Part shown: piece after piece, positions 1 to 5,227 of the stretch
Position numbering within the stretch: the stretch's first letter is position 1
Layout: each line of letters starts with the position of its first letter
NCBI GenBank assembly: GCA_045538305.1
Contig: JAZSRC010000074.1
Span: 1 to 5,227 of the forward strand
DNA from: SFHK01 sp045538305
GTDB taxonomy: Bacteria; Bacillota; Clostridia; Christensenellales; Aristaeellaceae
Reading direction: 5' to 3'
Length of the DNA stretch: 5,227 nt
Program-made: the position numbers and the translations under genes
The notes under the pieces: model-generated
What the model was told of the DNA's origin: nothing
What the model saw: the letters and a program-made list of their open reading frames with translations, nothing else
Databases searched by the model: none

Positions 1-1
1 A

Positions 2-106
2 CAATGCTTCCTGACTGCCGCAGTTCAAAACATCAAGCGCCTCGTCAAGGCGTTTTTCTCTCCTTTTTCCCTCCGCTTTTTCCCTTTTTATTGCCCAAAC
101 CCCTGA
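2..106 (+). pseudogene. C-terminal end of a DDE transposase (IS1182-like), cut by the window edge
   Basis: The frame starting at base 2 is open from the left edge to a TGA at 104-106. It gives 34 residues beginning QCFLTAAVQNIKRLVKAF, then a Phe/Pro-rich tail. A tail of the type LTAAVQNIKR(L/I)V is what I recall at the very C-terminus of IS1182-type and related DDE transposases, after the last catalytic Glu. No catalytic residue lies inside the window. Whether the gene is complete to the left or already broken cannot be seen, so the 'pseudogene' label only means partial. The stop codon lies inside the first hairpin (97-128). The family call rests on one short motif. An unrelated C-terminus is possible. 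Confidence 0.5.
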
Positions 107-128
107 TTTCTATTGAAATCAGGGGTTT
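97..128 (+). terminator. Perfect 14-bp hairpin at the end of the transposase frame, probable terminator
   Basis: Bases 97-110 (AAACCCCTGATTTC) are perfectly complementary to 115-128, with a 4-base loop TATT. On the + strand the GGGG of the stem is followed by TTTGTT, a weak U-tract. On the minus strand the stem is followed by GGGC, so it would be a poor terminator for the prs gene. It overlaps the transposase stop codon, so it most likely ends that transcript or protects against read-through. Confidence 0.55.
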
Positions 129-140
129 GTTGACGGTCTT

Positions 141-173
141 AATGGAGAGGGTTTGCCCTCTCCATTTTTATTT
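141..173 (+). terminator. Rho-independent terminator
   Basis: Bases 141-151 (AATGGAGAGGG) pair perfectly with 156-166 around the loop TTTG. The stem is followed directly by a T-rich run (TTTTTATTT at 165-173). This is a classic intrinsic terminator for + strand transcription coming from the left. The minus-strand reading is followed by AAGACC and has no U-tract, so it should act mainly in one direction and shields prs from antisense transcription. Confidence 0.8.
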
Positions 174-233
174 CCTCTATGGCGTGCGCTGTGAAACTGA
201 ATTAAACTCTGCTTCTTAGCGCAGTATGCGATA

Positions 234-1442
234 TTATTCGTTATCGGTCTTGTATTTTTCGAGCAGGTGCTTGATGCGGTTGTGCGGGCTGATCAGTCCG
301 TCGAGGGAATGATCGTGGTTGAGGGTTGCGATGATGTAGGACATGTACTTACTCATATCAACCTCGATAAACCACGGCGCATTTCTGACCTCCGGCGGAA
401 GATAGGTGAGGTTGGTTCCCAGCACGCCTGCAAGCTGACCCTTTTTATATGCTTCGTCAAAGGCTTTGATGCCGTTGGTGAAGAAGCAGAAGGTGGCGGC
501 GATGAAGATACGGTTGGCACGGCGACGCTTAAGCTCTTTCAGAAGGCCCAGCATGCTGTCGCCGGAAGCGATGATATCATCAGCTACGATGATGTCCTTA
601 TCGCGGACCTTGTCGCCCATGTATTCATGTGCGATGATCTGGTTGCGTCCGTCGACAACTTTGGAATAGTCGCGCCTTTTATAGAACATGCCCATATCCA
701 GTCCAAGAACGGAGGTATAGTAAATGTTGCGGGTAAGCGCACCTTCGTCGGGGGAAACGATCATCATATGCTGCTTGTCGAAGTGCAGATCCTTTACACG
801 GCGGCAAAGGGATTTGATCATCTGGTAGGTGGGCATAAAGTTTTCAAATCCGGTGAGCGGGATGGCGTTTTGTACGCGGGGATCATGCGCGTCGAAAGTG
901 ATGATGTTTTCAACGCCCATACCGGCGAGCTCCTGCAGCATCAGCGCACAGTCCATGGATTCGCGGCTGGACTTTCTGTGCTGACGGCTTTCATACAGGA
1001 AGGGCATGATCACGGTGATGCGGTACGCCTTGCCACCGATTGCGGCGATAACGCGCTTAAGATTGGCGTAGTGATCGTCCGGAGACATGGGCACGGACTG
1101 TCCGTACATATTGTAGCGAATCTGGTGGGCGGTGACATCGGTAATGATATATACATCGTAGCCGCGTACGGACTGCTCCAGCAGACCCTTGCCTTCGCCG
1201 GTGCCAAAGCGCGGGCACTTGACGGGCAGGATAAAGTTATCAAGGTTATAGCCGGGGAAAGTATACAGATCCTGGTTCTGATCGCTTACGCCTTCGCGCC
1301 AGCTTTTGAGATATGCATTGATTTTTTTGCCCAGTTCTTCGCAACCGGGCATTGCAATCAAACCCAGGGGACCAACAGGACGTGTTTCAAAGGGCATCCA
1401 ACCTGCTCCAGACAGAACTTCATTCACAGGGATCATCTCCAT
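234..1442 (-). CDS. prs: Ribose-phosphate pyrophosphokinase (PRPP synthetase), long clostridial-type form
   Basis: Cytosolic enzyme that transfers pyrophosphate from ATP to ribose-5-phosphate to make PRPP for purine, pyrimidine, NAD, His and Trp synthesis. Visible family blocks, in order: FGTGEGKG (79-86); RQHRK..SRE (153-161), matching the ATP-binding RQDRK.SRE loop; FDAHDP (183-188), matching the DLHA block; SPDEGA (230-235), matching SPD.G; and the PRPP loop VADDIIASGDS (286-296). The protein has 402 residues against about 315 for classical Prs, with extra N- and C-terminal sequence. The PRPP loop has the DD pair but Ala and Ser where classical enzymes have Asp-Thr (DDMIDTGGT). The start is the first ATG of the frame. 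SD support is weak, and a second Met two codons on is a possible alternative. It is transcribed divergently from the sugar-gene operon. I recall a provisional long PRPP synthetase subfamily of this shape. Function is likely but specificity is less certain. Confidence 0.88.
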   Translation of the reverse strand: MEMIPVNEVLSGAGWMPFETRPVGPLGLIAMPGCEELGKKINAYLKSWREGVSDQNQDLYTFPGYNLDNFILPVKCPRFGTGEGKGLLEQSVRGYDVYIITDVTAHQIRYNMYGQSVPMSPDDHYANLKRVIAAIGGKAYRITVIMPFLYESRQHRKSSRESMDCALMLQELAGMGVENIITFDAHDPRVQNAIPLTGFENFMPTYQMIKSLCRRVKDLHFDKQHMMIVSPDEGALTRNIYYTSVLGLDMGMFYKRRDYSKVVDGRNQIIAHEYMGDKVRDKDIIVADDIIASGDSMLGLLKELKRRRANRIFIAATFCFFTNGIKAFDEAYKKGQLAGVLGTNLTYLPPEVRNAPWFIEVDMSKYMSYIIATLNHDHSLDGLISPHNRIKHLLEKYKTDNE

Positions 1443-1475
1443 TCATTTGGTCGCCTGTAAACCATACCACATGCG

Positions 1476-1504
1476 CGTAAAGTTTTCCGACATAATTCAG
1501 TCAA
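1476..1504 (-). promoter_or_regulatory. Possible weak promoter for prs
   Basis: Read on the minus strand, TTGACT (complement of 1499-1504) is a near-perfect -35 box. With a 17-base spacer the -10 position reads TTTACG (complement of 1476-1481), which matches TATAAT at only three positions. An alternative extended -10, TGGTATGGT, lies closer to the gene but lacks a -35. The assignment is tentative. Confidence 0.3.
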
Positions 1505-1531
1505 ATTCGTGCACTTTGTGGAAAACTTACG
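1476..1531. repeat. Inverted repeat in the divergent prs/epimerase intergenic region
   Basis: CGTAAAGTTTTCC (1476-1488) is the reverse complement of GGAAAACTTACG (1520-1531) apart from a single extra base, with about 31 bases between the arms. It sits between two divergent genes and overlaps the candidate prs promoter, as expected for an operator or a transcribed leader structure. No T-tract follows either arm, so it does not look like a terminator. Which protein binds it, if any, cannot be told. Confidence 0.45.
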
Positions 1532-1556
1532 TGAAAAGGAAATTTTGTTTGTGATA

Positions 1557-1585
1557 TTGATTCGGGTAAGGATGTTTGGTACAAT
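1557..1585 (+). promoter_or_regulatory. Sigma-A type promoter of the four-gene operon
   Basis: TTGATT (1557-1562) and TACAAT (1580-1585) are separated by exactly 17 bases, and each matches the TTGACA/TATAAT consensus at most positions. Transcription would begin near 1592, giving a leader of about 30 bases before the first start codon. The leader is too short for a typical riboswitch. Confidence 0.7.
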
Positions 1586-1607
1586 GGTATCAGCCAAATA
1601 AGGTTTT

Positions 1608-1613
1608 AGGAGG
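1608..1613 (+). promoter_or_regulatory. Shine-Dalgarno that fixes the epimerase start at 1624
   Basis: AGGAGG lies ten bases before the ATG at 1624. An in-frame ATG at 1576 would add 16 residues, but it lies upstream of this SD, overlaps the promoter spacer and has no SD of its own. The start is therefore 1624. Confidence 0.85.
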
Positions 1614-1623
1614 AATTGTTTTT

Positions 1624-2475
1624 ATGAAAATCGCAGTCAGCTCTTATAGCTTTTCTCAGGCATTTTATGACGGCAGAATGACGATTATGGACGTAATCCC
1701 GAAGGCGAAGGAGCTTGGCTATGACGGCATTGAGTTTGTGCGCCAGGGCCAAACGGACGAGGAAATGAAGGAGCTTGCCCCGAAGCTTAAAAAGCAGAGC
1801 GAAGAATACGGCATGCCTATCATCGCCTATATGATCGGCGCCGATTTCCTGCTGAACGGACTGGACGCCGAGGTTGAAAGGCTGAAGAAGGAAGTAGAAT
1901 TTGCAGCTCTGATGGGCGCTCCCCGACTCCGCCATGATTCTACAAATGGCGTGGACGCCGCCGGCAAGAAGTATGAAGTGGAAGAAGCGCTGCCCATCGT
2001 AGCGGAAGGCTATCGCCGCGTAACGGAGTTTGCTGCAGGCCTGGGCATTCACACTATGATCGAAAACCACGGATATTATTTTCAGGACAGCTGCCGCGTG
2101 AAGAAGCTCGTAGAAACGGTCAATCATCCGAACTTCGGCTGGCTGATGGACATGGGTAACTTTATGTGCGCGGATGAGGTTTCCGTTGATGCCGTTACTG
2201 TTGCTGCTCCCATGGCTGTACATGCGCATGCCAAGGATTTCCATTACAAAGCCAAGGGTGAATATATACCGCTGCAGGGCTGGTTCGGCACCAGAGGCGG
2301 AAATGCGCTTCGCGGCGCGATCATCGGCCATGGCGTGGTCAATGTCAAAAAGTGTCTGGAAATTCTGCGTGCAACCGGCTATGACGGATACCTGTCGGTA
2401 GAGTTTGAGGGTATGGAGGATTGCCTGATGGCGTTGAAAGCCGATATCGACAACCTTCGCGACATGCTGAAGTAA
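1624..2475 (+). CDS. Sugar phosphate isomerase/epimerase, xylose-isomerase-like TIM barrel (IolE-like)
   Basis: A 283-residue protein of the AP-endonuclease-2 / xylose-isomerase-like TIM barrel family, whose members isomerise, epimerise or dehydrate sugars and inositols with a divalent metal. The opening MKIAVSSYSFSQAF and the repeated LGYDGIE / TGYDGYLSVEFEG strands are typical. The likely metal ligands are all present: Glu147 in IENHG, Asp176 in MDMGNF, His202 in HAHAKD, and Glu260 (or Glu262) in SVEFEG. His149 and Lys204 are further family-type residues. It is cytosolic, with no signal peptide. It is the first gene of the operon, and its TAA overlaps the ATG of the next gene by one base. 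The KDPG aldolase two genes on suggests a sugar or sugar-acid substrate. The sequence does not reveal which one, so no gene symbol is given. Confidence 0.87.
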   Translation: MKIAVSSYSFSQAFYDGRMTIMDVIPKAKELGYDGIEFVRQGQTDEEMKELAPKLKKQSEEYGMPIIAYMIGADFLLNGLDAEVERLKKEVEFAALMGAPRLRHDSTNGVDAAGKKYEVEEALPIVAEGYRRVTEFAAGLGIHTMIENHGYYFQDSCRVKKLVETVNHPNFGWLMDMGNFMCADEVSVDAVTVAAPMAVHAHAKDFHYKAKGEYIPLQGWFGTRGGNALRGAIIGHGVVNVKKCLEILRATGYDGYLSVEFEGMEDCLMALKADIDNLRDMLK

Positions 2476-3155
2476 TGAATATAGAACCCATCGCCCGAAT
2501 CCGGTGCGATTTTCCGACGAAATTTGGCTTGCCAAGGCAAAGTGGCTTGAACGATCGGCTTCTTGGGGAAATTGTGTTTGAAAAGAAGTTCCGCAATCCC
2601 GATGCGATTCGCGGGCTGGATGCGTTTTCGCACATCTGGCTGATCTGGGCGTTTTCCATTCCCGAAAAGCAGGGCTGGCAGGCAACCGTCAGGCCTCCGC
2701 GGCTGGGCGGTAATGAACGCATCGGCGTATTTGCTACGCGTTCGCCCTTTCGTCCCAATCCCCTCGGGCTTACAGTTGTTAAGCTTGAAAAAGTGGCAAC
2801 CGATGGCCCTGATGCGCCGTATCTGGTGGTTTCCGGCGCGGATATGATGAACGGGACGGAGATTTTTGATATCAAGCCCTATATTCCTTATGCGGATATC
2901 CGTGAAAACGCCAGCGGAAGCTTCGCGCAGAGCATGAAGGATTATCGCCTTAAGGTGGATTTCCCCGCCGAACTTCTCGATATGATTCCCATTGACAAGC
3001 AAAGCGTACTGATCGCTGCGCTGGAGGGCGACCCGCGTCCGGCGTATCAGTCGGATCCCGAGCGCGTATACGGCTTTTTGTATGCTGGATTTGATGTACG
3101 CTTCAGGGTGAAGGATGGCGTTGTTGCGGTAACAGAAATTATCAGCGCGGGCTGA
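2475..3155 (+). CDS. trmO: tRNA (N6-threonylcarbamoyladenosine37-N6)-methyltransferase TrmO (TsaA/YaeB family)
   Basis: A SAM-dependent methyltransferase with a beta-barrel fold that adds a methyl group to t6A37 of tRNA-Thr, giving m6t6A. The match to the family is strong along its whole length: FPTKFGLPRQ (13-22); GLDAFSHIWLIWAF (47-60); RPPRLGGNERIGVFATRS (73-90) continuing into PFRPNPLGL (91-99); GTEIFDIKPYIPYAD (127-141); and the C-terminal signature DPRPAYQSDP (186-195) followed by a YGF...DVRFRV strand. The length, 226 residues, is close to the E. coli protein (about 235). The start is the ATG at 2475, overlapping the previous stop as TAATG. There is no good SD, so translation is probably coupled to the epimerase. 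An upstream in-frame ATG at 2421 lies inside the epimerase gene and is rejected. A tRNA-modification gene inside a sugar operon is functionally unexpected. Confidence 0.93.
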   Translation: MNIEPIARIRCDFPTKFGLPRQSGLNDRLLGEIVFEKKFRNPDAIRGLDAFSHIWLIWAFSIPEKQGWQATVRPPRLGGNERIGVFATRSPFRPNPLGLTVVKLEKVATDGPDAPYLVVSGADMMNGTEIFDIKPYIPYADIRENASGSFAQSMKDYRLKVDFPAELLDMIPIDKQSVLIAALEGDPRPAYQSDPERVYGFLYAGFDVRFRVKDGVVAVTEIISAG

Positions 3156-3171
3156 GCAGTATTATGCCCGC

Positions 3172-3177
3172 AGGAGG
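3172..3177 (+). promoter_or_regulatory. Shine-Dalgarno that fixes the aldolase start at 3185
   Basis: AGGAGG is followed seven bases later by the ATG at 3185. The upstream in-frame ATG at 3164 precedes this SD and would add seven residues (MPAGGEI) encoded by the SD itself, so 3185 is chosen. Confidence 0.85.
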
Positions 3178-3184
3178 AGAAATT

Positions 3185-4141
3185 ATGGATATCTTTGATA
3201 AACTGTCTCTTGCCGGTCTGGTTCCGGTCATCAAGGTGGACGACGCCAACGACGCTGTGCCTCTCTGTAAGGCGCTTTCGGATGGAGGACTTCCCGTAGC
3301 GGAGATTACCTTTCGAACCGCTGCCGCCGAACAGGCAATCAAAAATGTACACGAGGCGCTGCCGGAGGTTATGCTGGGCGCAGGTACGGTGCTTACGGTG
3401 GATCAGGTAAAGCGCGCGGTTGCAGCGGGCGCAGCGTACATCGTTTCGCCGGGACTGAATCCGCAGGTGGTGGGCTATTGCGTTGAGAATCAGATTCCGA
3501 TTCTTCCCGGCTGCGCCAATCCCAGCGATATTGAAGCCGCGCTTTCCTTTGGCCTTGATACCGTGAAATTTTTCCCGGCGGAAGCAGCTGGCGGCATCAA
3601 TTTCATTAAGGCCATCAGTGCTCCCTATGGTTCCATGCGCTTTGTGCCCACCGGCGGCATTAACGAAAAGAACCTGAACGACTATCTGTCCTTTTCCAAA
3701 ATCCGCGCCGTTGGCGGCAGCTGGATGGTTCCGTCGGACGCGATTAAGAACAAGGAATTTGATAAAATCGAGCAGCTCACCCGACAGGCGGTAAAGCTTG
3801 TGCTGGGTCTTGAACTGAGGCACATCGGCATCAACTCCGAAACGCCCGAGCAGGCGATGAAGGATGCAAAGGCCTTTGCCGCGCTGACCGGTCTTCCCAT
3901 AAAGGATGGAAATTCCTCGGTATTTACCGGTACGGAGTATGAGTTTATGAAAAAGCCCTTCCGCGGAAAAAACGGTCATATTGCGCTGGGCGTCAACTCT
4001 ATTGAACGCGCCAAGTGGCATCTGGAAAGGCGCGGCTTTGTATTTGACGAAGACAGTGCCGCCGTTAAGGACGGTAAGGTGATCGCCATGTACCTCAAAG
4101 ATGAGATTGCCGGCTTCGCGGTACACATTGTGAAGAAGTAA
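3185..4141 (+). CDS. eda: KDPG/KHG aldolase with a C-terminal VOC (glyoxalase-like) domain
   Basis: Residues 1 to about 208 are a class I 2-dehydro-3-deoxy-6-phosphogluconate / 4-hydroxy-2-oxoglutarate aldolase, which cleaves KDPG to pyruvate and glyceraldehyde-3-phosphate. Visible motifs: VPVIKV (13-18); EITFRT with the general base Glu40 and Arg44; GAGTVL (65-70); SPG.NP (88-93); PGCANPSD (108-115); the Schiff-base Lys128 in VKFFPAEA; and PTGGI (155-159). Residues about 211-318 form a second domain of two half-modules, LRHIGIN... and GHIALGV...GFAVHIV, with VOC-superfamily character. Candidate metal ligands are His213, Glu251 or Glu253, His265 and His314. Typical Eda is about 210 residues, so this 318-residue protein is a true fusion with no frame break at the joint. 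I recall similar fusions in Clostridia annotated simply as bifunctional KHG/KDPG aldolase. The role of the VOC domain is unknown. The gene lies 29 bases after trmO and 18 before vanY. Confidence 0.92.
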   Translation: MDIFDKLSLAGLVPVIKVDDANDAVPLCKALSDGGLPVAEITFRTAAAEQAIKNVHEALPEVMLGAGTVLTVDQVKRAVAAGAAYIVSPGLNPQVVGYCVENQIPILPGCANPSDIEAALSFGLDTVKFFPAEAAGGINFIKAISAPYGSMRFVPTGGINEKNLNDYLSFSKIRAVGGSWMVPSDAIKNKEFDKIEQLTRQAVKLVLGLELRHIGINSETPEQAMKDAKAFAALTGLPIKDGNSSVFTGTEYEFMKKPFRGKNGHIALGVNSIERAKWHLERRGFVFDEDSAAVKDGKVIAMYLKDEIAGFAVHIVKK

Positions 4142-4159
4142 GCGGGGCAGGGGTGCGCA

Positions 4160-4849
4160 ATGGAGCTGCAGAAGAGAAAGCGCGCCGATAAGGAAGCAAT
4201 CAGGCGCCTTAAGAAGAAAAAGAAAATGCGCATGCGCGCAATTATGGCTGCGTGCGTCATTGTGCTGATGGCGGTAAGCTTCTATGCCGGTTATATTACG
4301 GGAGCCCGTAAACCCTTGTATACGGGCGAAATTCTGCTTGTGAACGCCGAAAATCCCTTGGCTGCCGATTATGTGCCTGAGGGGCTTGTGAATCTGTTTG
4401 AGGTCCGGCATTCGTTCCGCCTGGCCTCCAGCGAGATATACATGACGTATGAAGCGTACAGCGCTATGGAGGAAATGTTTGCACAGGCGGAAGCGGAGAA
4501 TGTGAACGGCTTTATTGTTACCAGCGGATATAGAAGCTTTGAAAGGCAGCAGGAGATTTATGCCGAGAGCGAGGAAGGCTATGCGCAAAAGCCCGGCGCG
4601 AGCGAGCACCAGACGGGACTTGCCTTTGATGTAACCGCTGCAAACAGCGGCGATGGCTTTGAAACCACGCAACAGTTTGCATGGATTCGCAGAAATGCAC
4701 ATAAATACGGCTTTATTCAACGCTATCCCACCAATAAGTCGCATATTACCGGCATCAGCTACGAACCCTGGCATTACAGATATGTGGGCGTAGAGGCTGC
4801 AACGATTATGTATCAGAACAATCTGACGCTTGAAGAGTTTCTGAAATAA
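4160..4849 (+). CDS. Membrane-anchored D-alanyl-D-alanine carboxypeptidase, VanY/M15B family
   Basis: A zinc peptidase expected to trim the terminal D-Ala from peptidoglycan stem peptides outside the cell. The first 26 residues are strongly basic (KKKKKMRMR), followed by one hydrophobic segment (about 27-48). This predicts an N-in, C-out signal anchor with no obvious cleavage or lipobox. The catalytic domain shows TSGYRS (121-126); the zinc motif SEHQTGLAFD (148-157), with His150 and Asp157; and EPWHYRYVG (202-210), with catalytic Glu202 and the third ligand His205. All residues needed for activity are present. Its length of 229 residues is normal for a single-domain member. The ATG at 4160 follows an AGGGG six bases upstream. 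It is the last gene of the operon, followed at once by a terminator. There is no vanRS or vanHAX nearby, so this is a housekeeping cell-wall enzyme rather than evidence of glycopeptide resistance. Confidence 0.92.
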   Translation: MELQKRKRADKEAIRRLKKKKKMRMRAIMAACVIVLMAVSFYAGYITGARKPLYTGEILLVNAENPLAADYVPEGLVNLFEVRHSFRLASSEIYMTYEAYSAMEEMFAQAEAENVNGFIVTSGYRSFERQQEIYAESEEGYAQKPGASEHQTGLAFDVTAANSGDGFETTQQFAWIRRNAHKYGFIQRYPTNKSHITGISYEPWHYRYVGVEAATIMYQNNLTLEEFLK

Positions 4850-4850
4850 C

Positions 4851-4894
4851 CAAACAAAAACCGCTCCGGTTGAAAGGAGCGGTTTTTGTTTGTT
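4851..4894 (+). terminator. Strong rho-independent terminator of the operon, and target site of the intron
   Basis: Bases 4851-4867 are perfectly complementary to 4876-4892 (17 bp). The GC core is CCGCTCC/GGAGCGG, the loop is eight bases, and the stem is flanked by A-rich and T-rich arms (TTTTTGTTTGTT). It begins one base after the vanY stop codon. The A-rich left arm means it could also act on minus-strand transcripts. The group IIC intron starts three bases after the end of the stem, in the same orientation. Confidence 0.93.
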
Positions 4895-4895
4895 A

Positions 4896-5227
<332 letters not shown>

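Noticed and set aside
35..57. Hairpin CGCCT/AGGCG followed by TTTTT, resembling a terminator
   Set aside because: It lies inside the transposase reading frame, its stem is only five strong pairs, and two better hairpins follow, so it is more likely a chance feature of the coding sequence.
4..219. A 71-codon + strand frame at the left edge
   Set aside because: It overlaps the transposase tail in another frame and runs through both hairpins. The composition is low-complexity (F/P/L) with no SD.
267..1460. A 397-codon + strand open frame opposite prs
   Set aside because: It is the exact antisense shadow of a clearly recognisable PRPP synthetase and contains no known motif.
1517..1525. TGTGGAAAA, one mismatch from a DnaA box (TGTGGATAA)
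   Set aside because: It is a single near-match, with no cluster of boxes, no AT-rich unwinding region and no dnaA/dnaN nearby. It is better explained as part of the inverted repeat.
1606..2685. A 359-codon minus-strand open frame opposite the epimerase and trmO
   Set aside because: It is antisense to two confidently identified genes, with no RBS and no recognisable protein family.
4160..4849. vanY as evidence of a vancomycin-resistance cluster
   Set aside because: No vanR/S, vanH, ligase or vanX is present, and the gene sits in a sugar operon. M15B carboxypeptidases are common housekeeping enzymes in Clostridia.

Overview
The window looks like a Gram-positive, clostridial (Bacillota/Firmicutes) chromosome, probably from an uncultured or gut-type lineage. 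The reasons are strong AGGAGG ribosome binding sites, a sigma-A type promoter, a KDPG aldolase carrying a C-terminal VOC-like domain (a form I associate with Clostridia), an extended PRPP synthetase of the type I associate with clostridia, and a group IIC intron placed just after a rho-independent terminator. No species can be named from the sequence alone.

Layout from left to right. (1) 1-106 is the extreme C-terminus of a DDE transposase entering from the left on the + strand. It is followed by two perfect hairpins (97-128 and 141-166), the second with a U-tract. (2) 234-1442 on the minus strand encodes a 402-residue ribose-phosphate pyrophosphokinase. (3) 1443-1623 is a divergent intergenic region. 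It holds an inverted repeat (1476-1531), a good promoter for the rightward genes (TTGATT-17-TACAAT) and a strong SD. (4) 1624-4849 is a compact four-gene + strand transcription unit: an IolE-like TIM-barrel sugar isomerase/epimerase, TrmO (tRNA m6t6A37 methyltransferase), a KDPG/KHG aldolase-VOC fusion, and a membrane-anchored VanY-type D-Ala-D-Ala carboxypeptidase. It ends at a strong bidirectional hairpin terminator (4851-4892). (5) 4896-5227 is the 5' part of a group IIC self-splicing intron, which runs off the right edge before any intron-encoded protein appears.

The epimerase and the aldolase fit together as sugar or sugar-acid catabolism, with KDPG cleaved to pyruvate and glyceraldehyde-3-phosphate. 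TrmO and VanY have no obvious metabolic link and look like housekeeping passengers sharing one promoter and one terminator. The divergent PRPP synthetase makes PRPP for nucleotide, His and Trp synthesis. The most distinctive items are the intron (near-textbook target choice, a non-consensus third base and an enlarged domain II) and the aldolase-VOC fusion, whose possible metal ligands are kept. I see no wholly new system here. The intron's identity rests on remembered similarity to the Oceanobacillus iheyensis group IIC intron and should be confirmed with a covariance model.
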